Source of the DNA: an uncultured Christensenellaceae bacterium
GTDB taxonomy: Bacteria; Bacillota; Clostridia; Christensenellales; Borkfalkiaceae
Direction of reading: 5' to 3'
DNA: 64,000 nt
NCBI GenBank assembly: GCA_910587365.1
Contig: CAJUKJ010000006.1
Coordinates: forward strand, 1-64,000
The notes beneath the pieces are model-generated. The model was not told the origin of the DNA and did not search any database. It saw only the letters and a list, made by a program, of their open reading frames with translations. The position numbers and the translations under genes are program-made. Position 1 is the stretch's first letter, and each line of letters starts with the position of its first letter. Shown one piece after another: positions 14,643 to 23,797 of the stretch.

Positions 14643-17288
14643 TTACTTTCTGGGGTTTTTAATATTAGCCTGTGCTGCTGCAAGACGCGCGATAGGTACG
14701 CGGTAAGGCGAGCAGGAAACGTAGTTCAAGCCGATTGCGTGGCAGAACTCGATGGACGAAGGGTCGCCGCCGTGTTCGCCGCAGATGCCTACGTGAAGCT
14801 TTTTGTTTGCGCCTTTGCCGAGCGTTACAGCCATATCCATAAGCTTACCTACGCCTGTCGTATCAAGACGTGCGAAAGGATCACTTTCGTAAATTTTGTT
14901 GGAATAGTACGAAGGAAGGAATTTGCCAGCGTCGTCACGGCTGAAGCCGAACGTCATCTGGGTTAAGTCGTTAGTACCGAAGCAGAAGAAATCAGCTTCC
15001 TTAGCGATTTCGTCAGCGGTAAGTGCTGCACGGGGAATTTCTATCATCGTGCCGACTTCGTATTTAAGCTTAACTCCCGACTCCTTAATAACTTCCTTTG
15101 CTGTTTTAACAACAACGTCCTTAACGTATTTAAGTTCCTTTATTTCGCCGACTAAGGGAATCATAATTTCGGGAACTACTTTCCAATCGGGATGATTTTT
15201 CTGAACGTTGATTGCGGCTTTGATTACAGCCTTGGTCTGCATAACGGCGATTTCGGGATAGGTTACCGTAAGACGGCAGCCGCGGTGTCCCATCATCGGA
15301 TTGAACTCGTGCAAGTCGGAAATAATCTGCTTAATCTGCTTAACGGTCTTGCCCTGTGTTTCAGCAAGTGCCTTAATATCCTCTGCATCCGTAGGAACAA
15401 ACTCGTGAAGAGGGGGGTCAAGGAAACGGATAGTGACGGGCTGTCCTTCCAATGCTTCCATAAGACCTTCAAAGTCCTTCTGCTGCATAGGTTCAATTTT
15501 AGCAAGCGCAGCTTCCCTTTCCTCTACGGTGTCGGAACAAATCATTTCCCTGAACGCGCCTATTCTTGCGGGGTCAAAGAACATATGCTCTGTACGGCAA
15601 AGACCGATACCCTGTGCGCCGAACGCAGCGGCCTGCTTTGCGTCTGCGGGGGTGTCTGCGTTGGTTCTTACGCCAAGCTTCTTATATTTGTCTGCAAGAG
15701 TCATTATTCTGCCGAAGTAGCCTGAATTAGGATCTGCGGGTACGGTGGGAATAAGGCAATCGTAGATTTTACCGGTTGAACCGTCAAGCGAAATTTCGTC
15801 GCCTTCTTTAAATACTTTGCCTGCAAGAGTAAATCTCTTCTTCTCTTCTTCCATCTTGATATCGCCGCAACCGGAAACGCAGCAAGTTCCCATACCGCGT
15901 GCAACGACTGCCGCGTGCGAGGTCTGACCGCCGCGGACGGTTAAGATACCCTGGGCATACTTCATACCCTCGATATCTTCGGGAGAGGTTTCAAGACGGA
16001 CGAGTACGACCTTATTACCCTTCTTTCCTTCGATAACTGCGTCTTCTGCCGTAAATACGATTGAACCGGCAGCCGCACCGGGGGATGCCGCAATACCCTT
16101 GCCCACAACGTTTTCCTTATCGGCAACTTTCAAAGCCTTAGGGTCGAACTGAGGGTGTAAAAGCATATCAAGCGACTTAGCGTCAATTTGCATAAGTGCT
16201 TCTTTTTCGGTAATCATCTTTTCGTCGATGAGGTCACAAGCTATTTTGATAGCCGCTGCTGCAGTACGCTTGCCGTTACGGGTTTGGAGCATATAGAGCT
16301 TTTTATCTTCGATAGTGAACTCCATATCCTGCATATCGTGATAGTGTTTTTCCAAGGTTTCGCAAACCTTCTGGAACTGTTCGTAAGCTTCGGGGAATAC
16401 CTTTTTCATCTTTGCGATGGGCATAGGTGTACGGACGCCTGCAACAACGTCTTCGCCCTGTGCGTTAACGAGGAATTCGCCCATAAGTCCCTTTTCGCCG
16501 GTTGCGGGATTACGCGTGAACGCAACGCCCGTACCAGAAGTATTGCCGAGGTTACCGAACGCCATCATCTGAACGTTTACGGCTGTACCCCAGGAATAGG
16601 GAATGTCGTGGTCCATACGGTATATGTTCGCACGGGGGTTGTCCCACGAACGGAATACGGCTTTAACCGCTTCAAAGAGCTGTTCCTTGGGATCGTCGGG
16701 GAAATCTTTGCCGAGCTGCTTTTTATATTCTGCCTTGAACTGGTAAGCAAGCTCCTTTAAGTCGTCAGCGGTAAGGTCAACGTCGTATTCTATACCCTTC
16801 TGCGCCTTCATATCGTCGATGAGCTTTTCAAAATATTTCTTGCCGACTTCCATTACGACGTCGGAGAACATCTGGATAAATCTTCTGTAACAGTCCCAAG
16901 CCCAACGGGGATTTTTGGATTTTTCCGCGATGGTATTTACGACGTCTTCGTTAAGACCGAGGTTCAGGATTGTATCCATCATACCGGGCATAGAAGCTCT
17001 TGCGCCGGAACGGACGGAAACGAGCAAAGGATTTACCTTGTCGCCGAACTTCTTGCCGCAGACTTCTTCCATCTTGTCGATGTAAGACATTATTTCTGCC
17101 TGGATATCCTTGTTGATTTTACGTCCGTCTTCATAGTACTGCGTGCAGGCTTCGGTTGAAATTGTGAAGCCCTGAGGTACGGGAAGACCGATTTTAGTCA
17201 TTTCTGCGAGGTTTGCACCCTTGCCGCCTAAAAGTTCGCGCATGCTTGCGTCGCCTTCGGTGAAAAGATAGCAATACTTCTTAGCCAT
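14643..17288 (-). CDS. ppdK: Pyruvate, phosphate dikinase
   Basis: 881 residues, full length. It interconverts pyruvate, ATP and phosphate with PEP, AMP and pyrophosphate, often in place of pyruvate kinase in Clostridia. Domains run from the nucleotide-grasp N-terminus (GGKGANLAEMTKIGLPVPQGFTI) through the phosphohistidine domain (GGQTSHAAVVARGMG, with the swivelling His) to the C-terminal PEP/pyruvate barrel (IGLCRTEHMFF, catalytic Cys in GICGEHGGD). GGAGG lies before the ATG. A consensus promoter sits at 17364-17392. Confidence 0.97.
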   Translation of the reverse strand: MAKKYCYLFTEGDASMRELLGGKGANLAEMTKIGLPVPQGFTISTEACTQYYEDGRKINKDIQAEIMSYIDKMEEVCGKKFGDKVNPLLVSVRSGARASMPGMMDTILNLGLNEDVVNTIAEKSKNPRWAWDCYRRFIQMFSDVVMEVGKKYFEKLIDDMKAQKGIEYDVDLTADDLKELAYQFKAEYKKQLGKDFPDDPKEQLFEAVKAVFRSWDNPRANIYRMDHDIPYSWGTAVNVQMMAFGNLGNTSGTGVAFTRNPATGEKGLMGEFLVNAQGEDVVAGVRTPMPIAKMKKVFPEAYEQFQKVCETLEKHYHDMQDMEFTIEDKKLYMLQTRNGKRTAAAAIKIACDLIDEKMITEKEALMQIDAKSLDMLLHPQFDPKALKVADKENVVGKGIAASPGAAAGSIVFTAEDAVIEGKKGNKVVLVRLETSPEDIEGMKYAQGILTVRGGQTSHAAVVARGMGTCCVSGCGDIKMEEEKKRFTLAGKVFKEGDEISLDGSTGKIYDCLIPTVPADPNSGYFGRIMTLADKYKKLGVRTNADTPADAKQAAAFGAQGIGLCRTEHMFFDPARIGAFREMICSDTVEEREAALAKIEPMQQKDFEGLMEALEGQPVTIRFLDPPLHEFVPTDAEDIKALAETQGKTVKQIKQIISDLHEFNPMMGHRGCRLTVTYPEIAVMQTKAVIKAAINVQKNHPDWKVVPEIMIPLVGEIKELKYVKDVVVKTAKEVIKESGVKLKYEVGTMIEIPRAALTADEIAKEADFFCFGTNDLTQMTFGFSRDDAGKFLPSYYSNKIYESDPFARLDTTGVGKLMDMAVTLGKGANKKLHVGICGEHGGDPSSIEFCHAIGLNYVSCSPYRVPIARLAAAQANIKNPRK

Positions 17289-17363
17289 TGAGATTTTCCT
17301 CCATTGAAAAATAAAATTTTTAATAATAAATTGCCTTTTATAAAGGCATATTCCATCCTTACC

Positions 17364-17392
17364 ATTTTAATACATACAGGCGATTAAATCAA
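17364..17392 (-). promoter_or_regulatory. ppdK promoter
   Basis: Minus strand -35 TTGATT (17387-17392), exact 17-bp spacer and -10 TAAAAT (17364-17369). It lies about 75 bases upstream of the start. The rest of the intergenic stretch 17393-17556 shows only A/T-rich sequence with no gene I can support. Confidence 0.75.
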
Positions 17393-17556
17393 GTGTTTCA
17401 GGAAAAAAAAGGAAAAATTATTTTGGTTTTGCGGGTTTGTATTATAACGGTTTCTGACCTTTTTGCAATTATATTGAATATTATTTGCAATTAAATTAAA
17501 ATAATGGATATCGGCAAAATCGCATATGCCTTACGGAATTAAAAACAGACGAAGAT

Positions 17557-17591
17557 AAAAAGCTTTCAAACACCTTTGTTTGAAAGCTTTT
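17557..17591 (-). terminator. Terminator downstream of the 177-residue membrane gene
   Basis: AAAAGCTTTCAAAC and GTTTGAAAGCTTTT form a 14-bp stem. T runs follow on both strands. Between it and the gene, 17620-17700 carries CTGACTTTACTGCACGTCAAA, which resembles a stretch near 35285 (GACTTGCTGCCCGTCAAA) and may be a second small repeat family. Confidence 0.75.
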
Positions 17592-17703
17592 TGCTGCACA
17601 ATTAGAAAGAAAAATTGAAATTTAGCGGCGTGTCGCCGCAGCCGTGTATCTTTATTGCCGAACCGCTTAACTGACTTTACTGCACGTCAAATTGAAATTT
17701 TTC

Positions 17704-18237
17704 TTATTCTTTCTTTCGTTTTATAAAAGGTAATTTATCGTAAAAGCATAGCAGATACAACAATAAAAGAACGAACATAACGAATATCAAGCAGACACAC
17801 ACTATTCCCCAAGCCAACTGCGTATTTGCGTTTACGTCTTTACCGTAACTTACTGCCCAACAAACACCTTTATTACCGTGTCTTATTTCGCCGATATAAA
17901 TTTCGACTTTTTCACCTATGCGTTGTTCATCAAGCGCAGTTTGTTCGTAGTTATTGTAACTTCCTCTTCCGCAAGAACATTCGTATATTATTCCATTTTC
18001 ATCAATATAGCGACATATAAGGTCGTAAGTTCCTCTCGACAAATCACGTTTTTGAATATAGACTATTTCAGCTTCCGCCGTAACGCCGTTGTCTATTGCC
18101 TTTTGTATTTTTAAGCAGTCTGCATAGCTTACAAACATAAGAGTAGCAACAAATATAAAAATTAAATTTACGATTGCAAACAATATGATGCCTTTTATAC
18201 TGAGCGGTAAAATTCTTTTGTTAGATTTATCTTTCAT
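17704..18237 (-). CDS. Two-TM membrane protein with DUF3592-like extracytoplasmic domain
   Basis: 177 residues. There is a membrane helix at about 14-36, an outside domain of about 90 residues with beta-type repeats (TAEAEIVYIQKRD, YDLICRYIDENGIIYECSC, GEKVEIYIGEI), and a second helix at about 142-166 followed by a basic tail. This layout matches DUF3592-type proteins. Function is unknown. It stands alone between ppdK and recO with its own terminator. Confidence 0.65.
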   Translation of the reverse strand: MKDKSNKRILPLSIKGIILFAIVNLIFIFVATLMFVSYADCLKIQKAIDNGVTAEAEIVYIQKRDLSRGTYDLICRYIDENGIIYECSCGRGSYNNYEQTALDEQRIGEKVEIYIGEIRHGNKGVCWAVSYGKDVNANTQLAWGIVCVCLIFVMFVLLLLYLLCFYDKLPFIKRKKE

Positions 18238-18398
18238 AACTTACTCCGCTAAATTACTGTTTTTCATACAATAATTATATTATGTTTGAAGACGAAAAAC
18301 AAGCGGTTAATAAGTATAGCTAACTGTATTTATGGCATTAAGGTGTATAATTTCCATTTGCCGTGTGTGTCCGCACAGAAATTAATCTGCGCGCGAAT

Positions 18399-19118
18399 TT
18401 ATAAAAGTCTGACGTATTCCGATAGGCTTTTTAAAGCAACGTTAAGCTTATATGAGAAGTACTCGCGTATAAGCCGAAGCGCGCGCTTTTCGCCGTCGGA
18501 TGTTATAAACCTCTCTTCATAAGACTTGCCGTCAAGCTTACGCAAGACGTTGTAAGTAACCCTGCTTGCGCCTACCCCGCTGCCGCAATCGCCGCAGGAA
18601 AACGAACCTGCGTCCATATCGAAGCGAAGCTTATCTGTATGTAAAAGCGGCGACCCGCATTCAATGCAGTTTTCCGCATTTATTGCGTATCCCGCGCTTT
18701 TTAGCGCGAACAGTAAAAAACGGATAAGTGCCTGACTTTCGTTACCTACGCACATTTCGGAAAGCGTCCTTATGCATTCGTAAAAAATTTCGCTGCAATC
18801 CTCGCCCTCGAAGGTAAGCGCGTTTACCGCCTCTTCCGCCGCGGAAGCCGCGTAGAATTTATTTATGTCGGTACGCAGGTCATAAAAGCTTTCACATTCG
18901 GTAGCCCCCGTGACGGTAAACCTGCCGCTGCGTTCGGCAAGAACGTACTCCGCAAAACAAAAAGGCTGAGCCGCAAATTTAAGCTTTGCCGCCGCCTTTT
19001 TTACACCCTTTATGCCTGCGGAAATTTTGCCCCTTTCCGCCGTCAGTAAAGTAAGAATTTTATCGTTTTCATTGTAGTCAACTGCCCTTATCATAAGGGC
19101 GTTTACAGTTATTTCCAT
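18399..19118 (-). CDS. recO: DNA repair protein RecO
   Basis: 239 residues. RecO anneals single-stranded DNA and helps RecR load RecA in the RecFOR pathway. The N-terminal OB fold (ALMIRAVDYNENDKILTLLT, GKISAGIKGVKK) and the zinc site CIECGSPLL...SFSCGDCGSG are visible. It lies downstream of era and yqzL, as in Bacillus subtilis, separated by a mini-hairpin array. Confidence 0.93.
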   Translation of the reverse strand: MEITVNALMIRAVDYNENDKILTLLTAERGKISAGIKGVKKAAAKLKFAAQPFCFAEYVLAERSGRFTVTGATECESFYDLRTDINKFYAASAAEEAVNALTFEGEDCSEIFYECIRTLSEMCVGNESQALIRFLLFALKSAGYAINAENCIECGSPLLHTDKLRFDMDAGSFSCGDCGSGVGASRVTYNVLRKLDGKSYEERFITSDGEKRALRLIREYFSYKLNVALKSLSEYVRLL

Positions 19119-19202
19119 AAATATGTTTATATTGTTAAATACGCTACGCGTGTGAAATGGGAATGCTTTATTGCAGTTTTAATTTTATTTAGTTCTACCT
19201 TA

Positions 19203-19310
19203 ACATTTTGCGACAGCAAAATATTTCACATCGGCGCAGCCGATATTTAACATACGAAGTAAATCCAACATTCGCGTCAGCGAATATTTAACATTGCGCA
19301 GCAATATTTA
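19203..19310. repeat. Tandem array of covarying mini-hairpins
   Basis: Five units of about 20-25 bp share the frame ACAT-stem-gNca-stem-ATATTTa but have different stem sequences. The stems are TTTTGC/GCAAAA, TCGGC/GCCGA, TTCGC/GCGAA and TTGC/GCAA, plus one degenerate unit (ACATACGAAGTAAATCC). Pairing is kept in four of five units although the bases change, so structure is conserved over sequence. The array fills the yqzL-recO gap. It has no spacers of constant size, so it is not CRISPR. Confidence 0.8.
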
Positions 19311-19314
19311 CCCT

Positions 19315-19425
19315 TTACTGATTTCCGCCGTCCAAACGCTTATACAACATATAATAGCTTACGTTTCCCGTCTTTTCAAACATCTTCCAAGCAAGCTCGG
19401 CAGCGTCTTTATCTCTTTTTTCCAT
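19315..19425 (-). CDS. yqzL: YqzL-family small protein
   Basis: 36 residues, too short for most gene callers. The core AWKMFEKTGNVSYYMLYKRL matches the YqzL pattern (W-x-x-F-x-x-T-G-N-x-x-x-Y-x-x-x-K). In Bacillus subtilis yqzL also lies between era and recO, which strengthens the call. AAGGAG lies before the ATG. Function is unknown. Confidence 0.8.
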   Translation of the reverse strand: MEKRDKDAAELAWKMFEKTGNVSYYMLYKRLDGGNQ

Positions 19426-19480
19426 AAGCACACTCCTTTTACTAAAAGAGTGTGCAAAAATTTAAAATTTATGTTTGGAT

Positions 19481-19642
19481 TTATAAAACGCAGAAATACG
19501 AGCTGAACAAGGCGCGTCAACTAAACTGCGGAGAAGCGAGCAAGACAAGGAGCGCGAGTATTTGTTATGGAGCTTACACCATAGTAATTGACCGAACAAA
19601 CACTGAACGCGACAAAGTATTGCGATATTTATACGCAGTTTA
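19481..19642 (+). repeat. Dispersed repeat family, full-length copy R3
   Basis: Starts TTATAAAACGCAG, contains GAGCTGAACAAGGCGCG, a palindromic middle (ATGGAGCTTAC...GTAATTGACCG) and the tail GACAAAGTATTGCGATATTTATACGC. The edge includes the TAA stop of era (19640-19642). It is related to the tandem copy at 23489-23793 and the tails at 8323 and 60336. Confidence 0.7.
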
Positions 19643-20521
19643 ATCTTCGTAGCCGAAGTCTTTCATAAGGTTAGGACGGTTGCGCCAATCCTCTTTTACC
19701 TTGACGTAGGTAGTTAAAAACACCTTTGTACCGAGGAACTTTTCCATATCCTTTCTTGCAAAGGACGAAACTTCCTTTATAGCCGCGCCCTGCTTGCCTA
19801 TAAGAATAGATTTATGGTTTGGCTTTTCGCATATTATATCGAGGTTGATATCGTAAACGCCGTTTTGCGTTTTTTCAAAGGTATTTATAGATATCGCTAT
19901 ACCGTGGGGAATTTCCTGCCCGAATTTCAAAAGAATTTTTTCACGCATTATTTCGGAAACCATAAACCTTTCGCTCTTGTCCGAAACAATATCCTCTGCA
20001 ATGACCTTATCGCCTTCGGGCATTTTTCCCGCAAGAAACTCTTCAAGCTTGACGATATTTGTACGCTTGCGTGCCGAAACGGGGAAAACGTCGCAATCAA
20101 TTCCGTTTTCGTAAAGACGTTTTATGTCCGCAGGAATATTTTCCTTGGGCATTATATCTATTTTGGTATATGCAACCGCCATCGGCGTACCTGACGATAA
20201 ATACTTTTTCATAAGCAAAATATCGTCGTCGGAAATTCCGCCGTGTCCGTCGTGAACGTACAATATAAAATCGACGTCTTTTGCGGCTGTTTCCGCGGTT
20301 TTAAGCATCATATCGGCAAGGCGGTTTTTCGCCTTATAAATACCCGGAGTGTCCACAAACACAAGCTGGTATGCGGGCTTTGTAAGTATACCCATAATCG
20401 CGTCGCGCGTGGTTTGGGGCTTGGGGGAAACTATTGCCACTTTTTCGCCCACTAAAACGTTTATAAGCGTACTTTTGCCTGCGTTGGCTTTTCCTATAAC
20501 TCCTATAAAACCGCTTTTCAT
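19640..20521 (-). CDS. era: GTPase Era
   Basis: 293 residues. It is an essential GTPase that assists 16S rRNA maturation and 30S assembly. The G1 motif GKANAGKS is at residues 10-17; G3 is in DTPGIYK, G4 in TKID, and a C-terminal KH domain contains SILIGKQGAAIKEV. The start at 20521 is fixed by AAGGAG 4-5 bases upstream; the upstream in-frame reading overlaps ybeY and is not needed. The stop codon lies at the edge of repeat R3. Confidence 0.96.
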   Translation of the reverse strand: MKSGFIGVIGKANAGKSTLINVLVGEKVAIVSPKPQTTRDAIMGILTKPAYQLVFVDTPGIYKAKNRLADMMLKTAETAAKDVDFILYVHDGHGGISDDDILLMKKYLSSGTPMAVAYTKIDIMPKENIPADIKRLYENGIDCDVFPVSARKRTNIVKLEEFLAGKMPEGDKVIAEDIVSDKSERFMVSEIMREKILLKFGQEIPHGIAISINTFEKTQNGVYDINLDIICEKPNHKSILIGKQGAAIKEVSSFARKDMEKFLGTKVFLTTYVKVKEDWRNRPNLMKDFGYED

Positions 20522-20544
20522 AAAACTCCTTAACGAATTTGAAT

Positions 20545-21006
20545 TTATCTGGTTATACCTATTTTTAAAAGCACCTTTTCTTCCTTTTCCCGCATAACCG
20601 ACTTGTCGCCCTCCTCGATATGGTCGTACCCCAAAAGATGGCAAATTCCGTGCGCGGCAAGATAGTTGAGTTCACGCTTAAAGCTATGCCCGTACTCCTC
20701 CGCCTGCTCTTCGGCACGCTTGACGCAAATTGCAATACTTCCGATAAAGAGGTTGCCCTCCTCGTCCAGGTCCGCGGGAAAGTCTTTTTTTAAAATTTTT
20801 TTACCGAATATTCCGTCCAGCGAGGGAAAGCTTAATACGTCCGTCACGCTATCTATACCGCGCAGCTCTTTATTTAAGCGGCGTATTTCCTGTTCGTCCA
20901 CCGTTACTATTTCGGCGGAAAGATTGCAGTCGCTTTCAAACTCGCCGCAAAACGCCTCGGCAAGGGGTGCAAAATTTTCTTCACTGTAAATTATAAGGCT
21001 ACTCAT
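20545..21006 (-). CDS. ybeY: Endoribonuclease YbeY
   Basis: 153 residues. It is a zinc-dependent endonuclease for rRNA processing and ribosome quality control. The signature HGICHLLGYDH, with three His ligands, is near the C-terminus. It lies 1 base after pgpH and just before era, matching the Firmicutes order except that dgkA and cdd, found between ybeY and era in Bacillus, are absent. Confidence 0.95.
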   Translation of the reverse strand: MSSLIIYSEENFAPLAEAFCGEFESDCNLSAEIVTVDEQEIRRLNKELRGIDSVTDVLSFPSLDGIFGKKILKKDFPADLDEEGNLFIGSIAICVKRAEEQAEEYGHSFKRELNYLAAHGICHLLGYDHIEEGDKSVMREKEEKVLLKIGITR

Positions 21007-21007
21007 A

Positions 21008-22474
21008 TTACTTTTTCTTTGAAACGGTTAATTTGGGATACACCACGCGGGAATGGTAAACACCCGTAAGCTGGTTTACGATTGTGCTTTTTACGATTGT
21101 AAGCTCACGCATAGTTATATTGCAGTTATCGAACTGACCCATATCGAGTCTTTCTTCTATAAGGTTTCTTACGAACGCTTCCACTTTTTCGGGAGAACGG
21201 TCAGGCAGTGTTCGCGTTGCCGCCTCGGAAGAGTCGGCAATCATAATAAGAGCGGCTATTTTCGATTCGGGGATAGGTCCCGTATACGAATAGTTTTCTA
21301 TATTCAGTTCGCCGTCGCTCATTTTCAACGCCTTGTAATAGAAATATTTAATAGGCATAGTGCCGTGGTGCTGAACTGCCACGTCAGCAAAAAACTCGGG
21401 CAAGCGGCTCTTTTTTATAAGCTGTGCGCCGTTTCTCGTGTGAGAACGGATAATGTCAACAGAAAGCTCGGGAGTAATGTCGTCGTGGAAATTATATTCC
21501 GTCTGGTTTTCCGCAAACATTTCCGGACCTTTAAGCTTACCCACGTCGTGATAATAAGCCGCAGCGCGGGCGAGTTCGGGGTCTTCCCCGATAGCCTTTG
21601 CACACGCTTCGACAATCTGCGATACGACAACCGAATGGCTGTAAGTACCTGGCGCGTTTTCTTTTAGTTTTTTAATAAGTCTTGCGCCGTCGGAAGTAAG
21701 CTCCCTCAGTCTGAACACCGTCATCTCAGCGAAAAGCATTTCAAACAGAGGCAATATGAACATATACAGCATTACCGACATCATACAGCTTAACGCACCG
21801 AATATCAACAAATCAAACGTTTCGGCAGTGGTAATCGCGCCTATGTTTACGGGCAAAATAATTACGAAGTTTATAACTTCAACGGGAATTAATAGAATGA
21901 ATGCGAGCAAGACGCTTTGGAAACGTGTTTTTACAGAGTTGAATACGAAAACCGCGACGAGTCCCGCACAGAAACTGCTTAAAAGGCTTGCATAGCTTGC
22001 AGACTGTTCGTTGAACATATACGTAATGTCAGAAAACCTGTCCAACGTTAAAATCATCAGCGAGAATATAGTATTTATAAAAATTGCGTCCCTGCGCCTG
22101 AACAGCGTAGCACACATTAAGGCGGTAAAGGCAATAGGGCGCGACATAGAATGCACATACTTGCTCATAACGTAATCGAGCGCGCACGCAATGTACATTA
22201 CGAGAAATATTTCCGACATCTTTGTAAGTCTGGAAAGGACGAACTTATTCTCAAAAATGAAATAGCAGTATAGCATTGCGGACAAAACCGCTATTGATAC
22301 GGCTATCGTTAAAAGCGGCTGTTGGTTCTGCACGAAATAATTGCCGAAACCCGAACCACCCTCGTTAATAAGTATCATCAATATGATAATAACGTAAATT
22401 CCTATCGTTCCGAAAATGAACGTAAAAAGGCTTTTTACGATATCTTTATTGCTCAGTTTTGTTGCCGTCTGCAA
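21008..22474 (-). CDS. pgpH: 7TM-HD family c-di-AMP phosphodiesterase-like protein (PgpH/YqfF), short form
   Basis: 488 residues from a TTG start with GAGGAGG 7 bases upstream, overlapping phoH by 29 bases. About seven membrane helices (residues about 15-250) lead to a cytoplasmic HD domain with AAAYYHDVGKLKGPEMF, HTRNGAQLI and VQHHGTMP. PgpH hydrolyses c-di-AMP, which controls osmotic and wall balance. Bacillus PgpH has about 700 residues with a large extracellular domain between the first and second helices. Here only about 20 residues separate them, so the sensor domain is missing. Confidence 0.85.
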   Translation of the reverse strand: MQTATKLSNKDIVKSLFTFIFGTIGIYVIIILMILINEGGSGFGNYFVQNQQPLLTIAVSIAVLSAMLYCYFIFENKFVLSRLTKMSEIFLVMYIACALDYVMSKYVHSMSRPIAFTALMCATLFRRRDAIFINTIFSLMILTLDRFSDITYMFNEQSASYASLLSSFCAGLVAVFVFNSVKTRFQSVLLAFILLIPVEVINFVIILPVNIGAITTAETFDLLIFGALSCMMSVMLYMFILPLFEMLFAEMTVFRLRELTSDGARLIKKLKENAPGTYSHSVVVSQIVEACAKAIGEDPELARAAAYYHDVGKLKGPEMFAENQTEYNFHDDITPELSVDIIRSHTRNGAQLIKKSRLPEFFADVAVQHHGTMPIKYFYYKALKMSDGELNIENYSYTGPIPESKIAALIMIADSSEAATRTLPDRSPEKVEAFVRNLIEERLDMGQFDNCNITMRELTIVKSTIVNQLTGVYHSRVVYPKLTVSKKK

Positions 22475-23441
22475 GTTGCAACCTCCTCTTGTCGTCACGG
22501 TCGTATGCCCGTACAATTTTCATTACCAAGGAATTCCTGACGACGTCTTTATCCGTAAGGTATGTTATAGATACTCCGTCAACGTCCTTTAATACGTAGG
22601 CGGCGTGTTCAAGCCCGCTCGATTTTCCGTTGGGAAGGTCAATCTGGGTTGCGTCGCCCGTAATGACCATTTTACTTCCGTCGCCGAGTCGGGTTAAAAA
22701 CATTTTCATTTGTTCGCGCGTGGTATTCTGCGCTTCGTCTAAAATAACGAATGAATTTGAAAGTGTACGACCGCGCATATATGCAAGCGGGGCAATTTCA
22801 ATCGAACCGCGTTCCATAAGCTTGGTATACGTTTCAAGCCCGAGCATTTCCTGCAAGGCGTCGTACAGCGGTCTTAAATACGGGTCAACCTTGGTCTGTA
22901 AATCGCCGGGAAGAAAGCCCAGCTTTTCCCCCGCCTCGACTGCGGGGCGTGTAAGTATAATTTTATCTACCTGCTTTTGCTTCATTGCCTGAACGGCAAG
23001 ACACACTGCAAGATAGGTTTTACCCGTACCGGCAGGACCTATACCGAATGCAACTGCGTCACGCTTTATGCTGTCAACGTACTTTTTCTGACCGACGGTT
23101 TTGCATTTTATAGGCTTACCGCGATAGGTTATAGCGACGGTATCCGAAGAAAGCTTGGTTATATCCTGCGCTTTGCCTTCACGGGCAAGCTCGATGCAAT
23201 ATTCCACCCTGCCCTTGTCAACGTTTTCCGCGTTTTCCGCAAGCAATAAAAGGCTTTCTATTACGGAAGCCGCCTGCACCGCTCGCTCTTCAACCCCTTC
23301 GATAACGAAGGTTAACCCCTCCACACGTATTATAACGCCGAGTTCGCGCATTATTATATTCAGATTTTCGTCGAATGTGCCGAGAATGCGTTGGAGCTTG
23401 TCCACACTGTCCGCTTCGACCTTTTTGACTGTGTTATTCAT
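22446..23441 (-). CDS. phoH: PhoH-like ATPase
   Basis: 331 residues. It has a short N-terminal KH-like part (about 20-110), then a P-loop domain with GIGPAGTGKTYLAVCLA (Walker A), VILDEAQNTTREQMKMFLTRLG (Walker B) and VITGDATQIDLP. It is a cytoplasmic ATPase linked to RNA metabolism, usually next to ybeY, as here. Its end overlaps the pgpH start. Upstream, a repeat block separates it from yqfD. Confidence 0.94.
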   Translation of the reverse strand: MNNTVKKVEADSVDKLQRILGTFDENLNIIMRELGVIIRVEGLTFVIEGVEERAVQAASVIESLLLLAENAENVDKGRVEYCIELAREGKAQDITKLSSDTVAITYRGKPIKCKTVGQKKYVDSIKRDAVAFGIGPAGTGKTYLAVCLAVQAMKQKQVDKIILTRPAVEAGEKLGFLPGDLQTKVDPYLRPLYDALQEMLGLETYTKLMERGSIEIAPLAYMRGRTLSNSFVILDEAQNTTREQMKMFLTRLGDGSKMVITGDATQIDLPNGKSSGLEHAAYVLKDVDGVSITYLTDKDVVRNSLVMKIVRAYDRDDKRRLQLADGNKTEQ

Positions 23442-23488
23442 AATTATAAATGCAAGATTAATTTATGTAAATAATTCTACTAACTTAT

Positions 23489-23793
23489 GAAGCAACGCGC
23501 AGGTTTAACGCCGTTATACGAAGTTTAGTGGAAGCACCACTATTTCGGTTTCTATAAACGAGCAGAACAAGGCAAACGAGCAATTGCAAGGGGAGTTTAC
23601 AATGATGTAAACGACCCGAAGCAACGCGCAAGTTTAACGCCGTTATACGAAGTTTAGAGGAAGCACCACTATTTCGGTTTCTATAAACGAGCAGAACAAG
23701 GCAAACGAGCAATTGCAAGGGGAGTTTACAATGATGTAAACGACCCGAAGCAACGCGCAAGTTTAACGCCGTTATACGAAGTTTAGAGGAAGC
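23489..23793. repeat. Tandem copy of the dispersed repeat family (2.4 x 129 bp), R4
   Basis: The 129-bp unit starts GAAGCAACGCGCA at 23489, 23618 and 23747. Units are nearly identical. Each contains the hairpin GGGAGTTTACAATGATG-TAAACGACCC and AGCAGAACAAGGCAAACGAG. The block ends next to the yqfD stop, whose last codons resemble the family tail (ATTGCATATTTATAC). The 356-bp gap 23442-23797 holds nothing else. Confidence 0.9.
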
Positions 23794-23797
23794 GAAA

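Noticed and set aside
19203..19310. CRISPR array in front of recO
   Set aside because: Units are about 20-25 bp hairpins without unique spacers or identical repeats, and no cas genes are present.
20522..20644. N-terminal extension of Era
   Set aside because: It would overlap ybeY, reads it out of frame, and the AAGGAG site points to the start at 20521.
23485..23760. Open frame of 91 codons on the minus strand across the tandem repeat
   Set aside because: It merely reads the 129-bp repeat unit; the amino acid sequence repeats with the DNA, there is no ribosome site, and the block is explained as a dispersed repeat.
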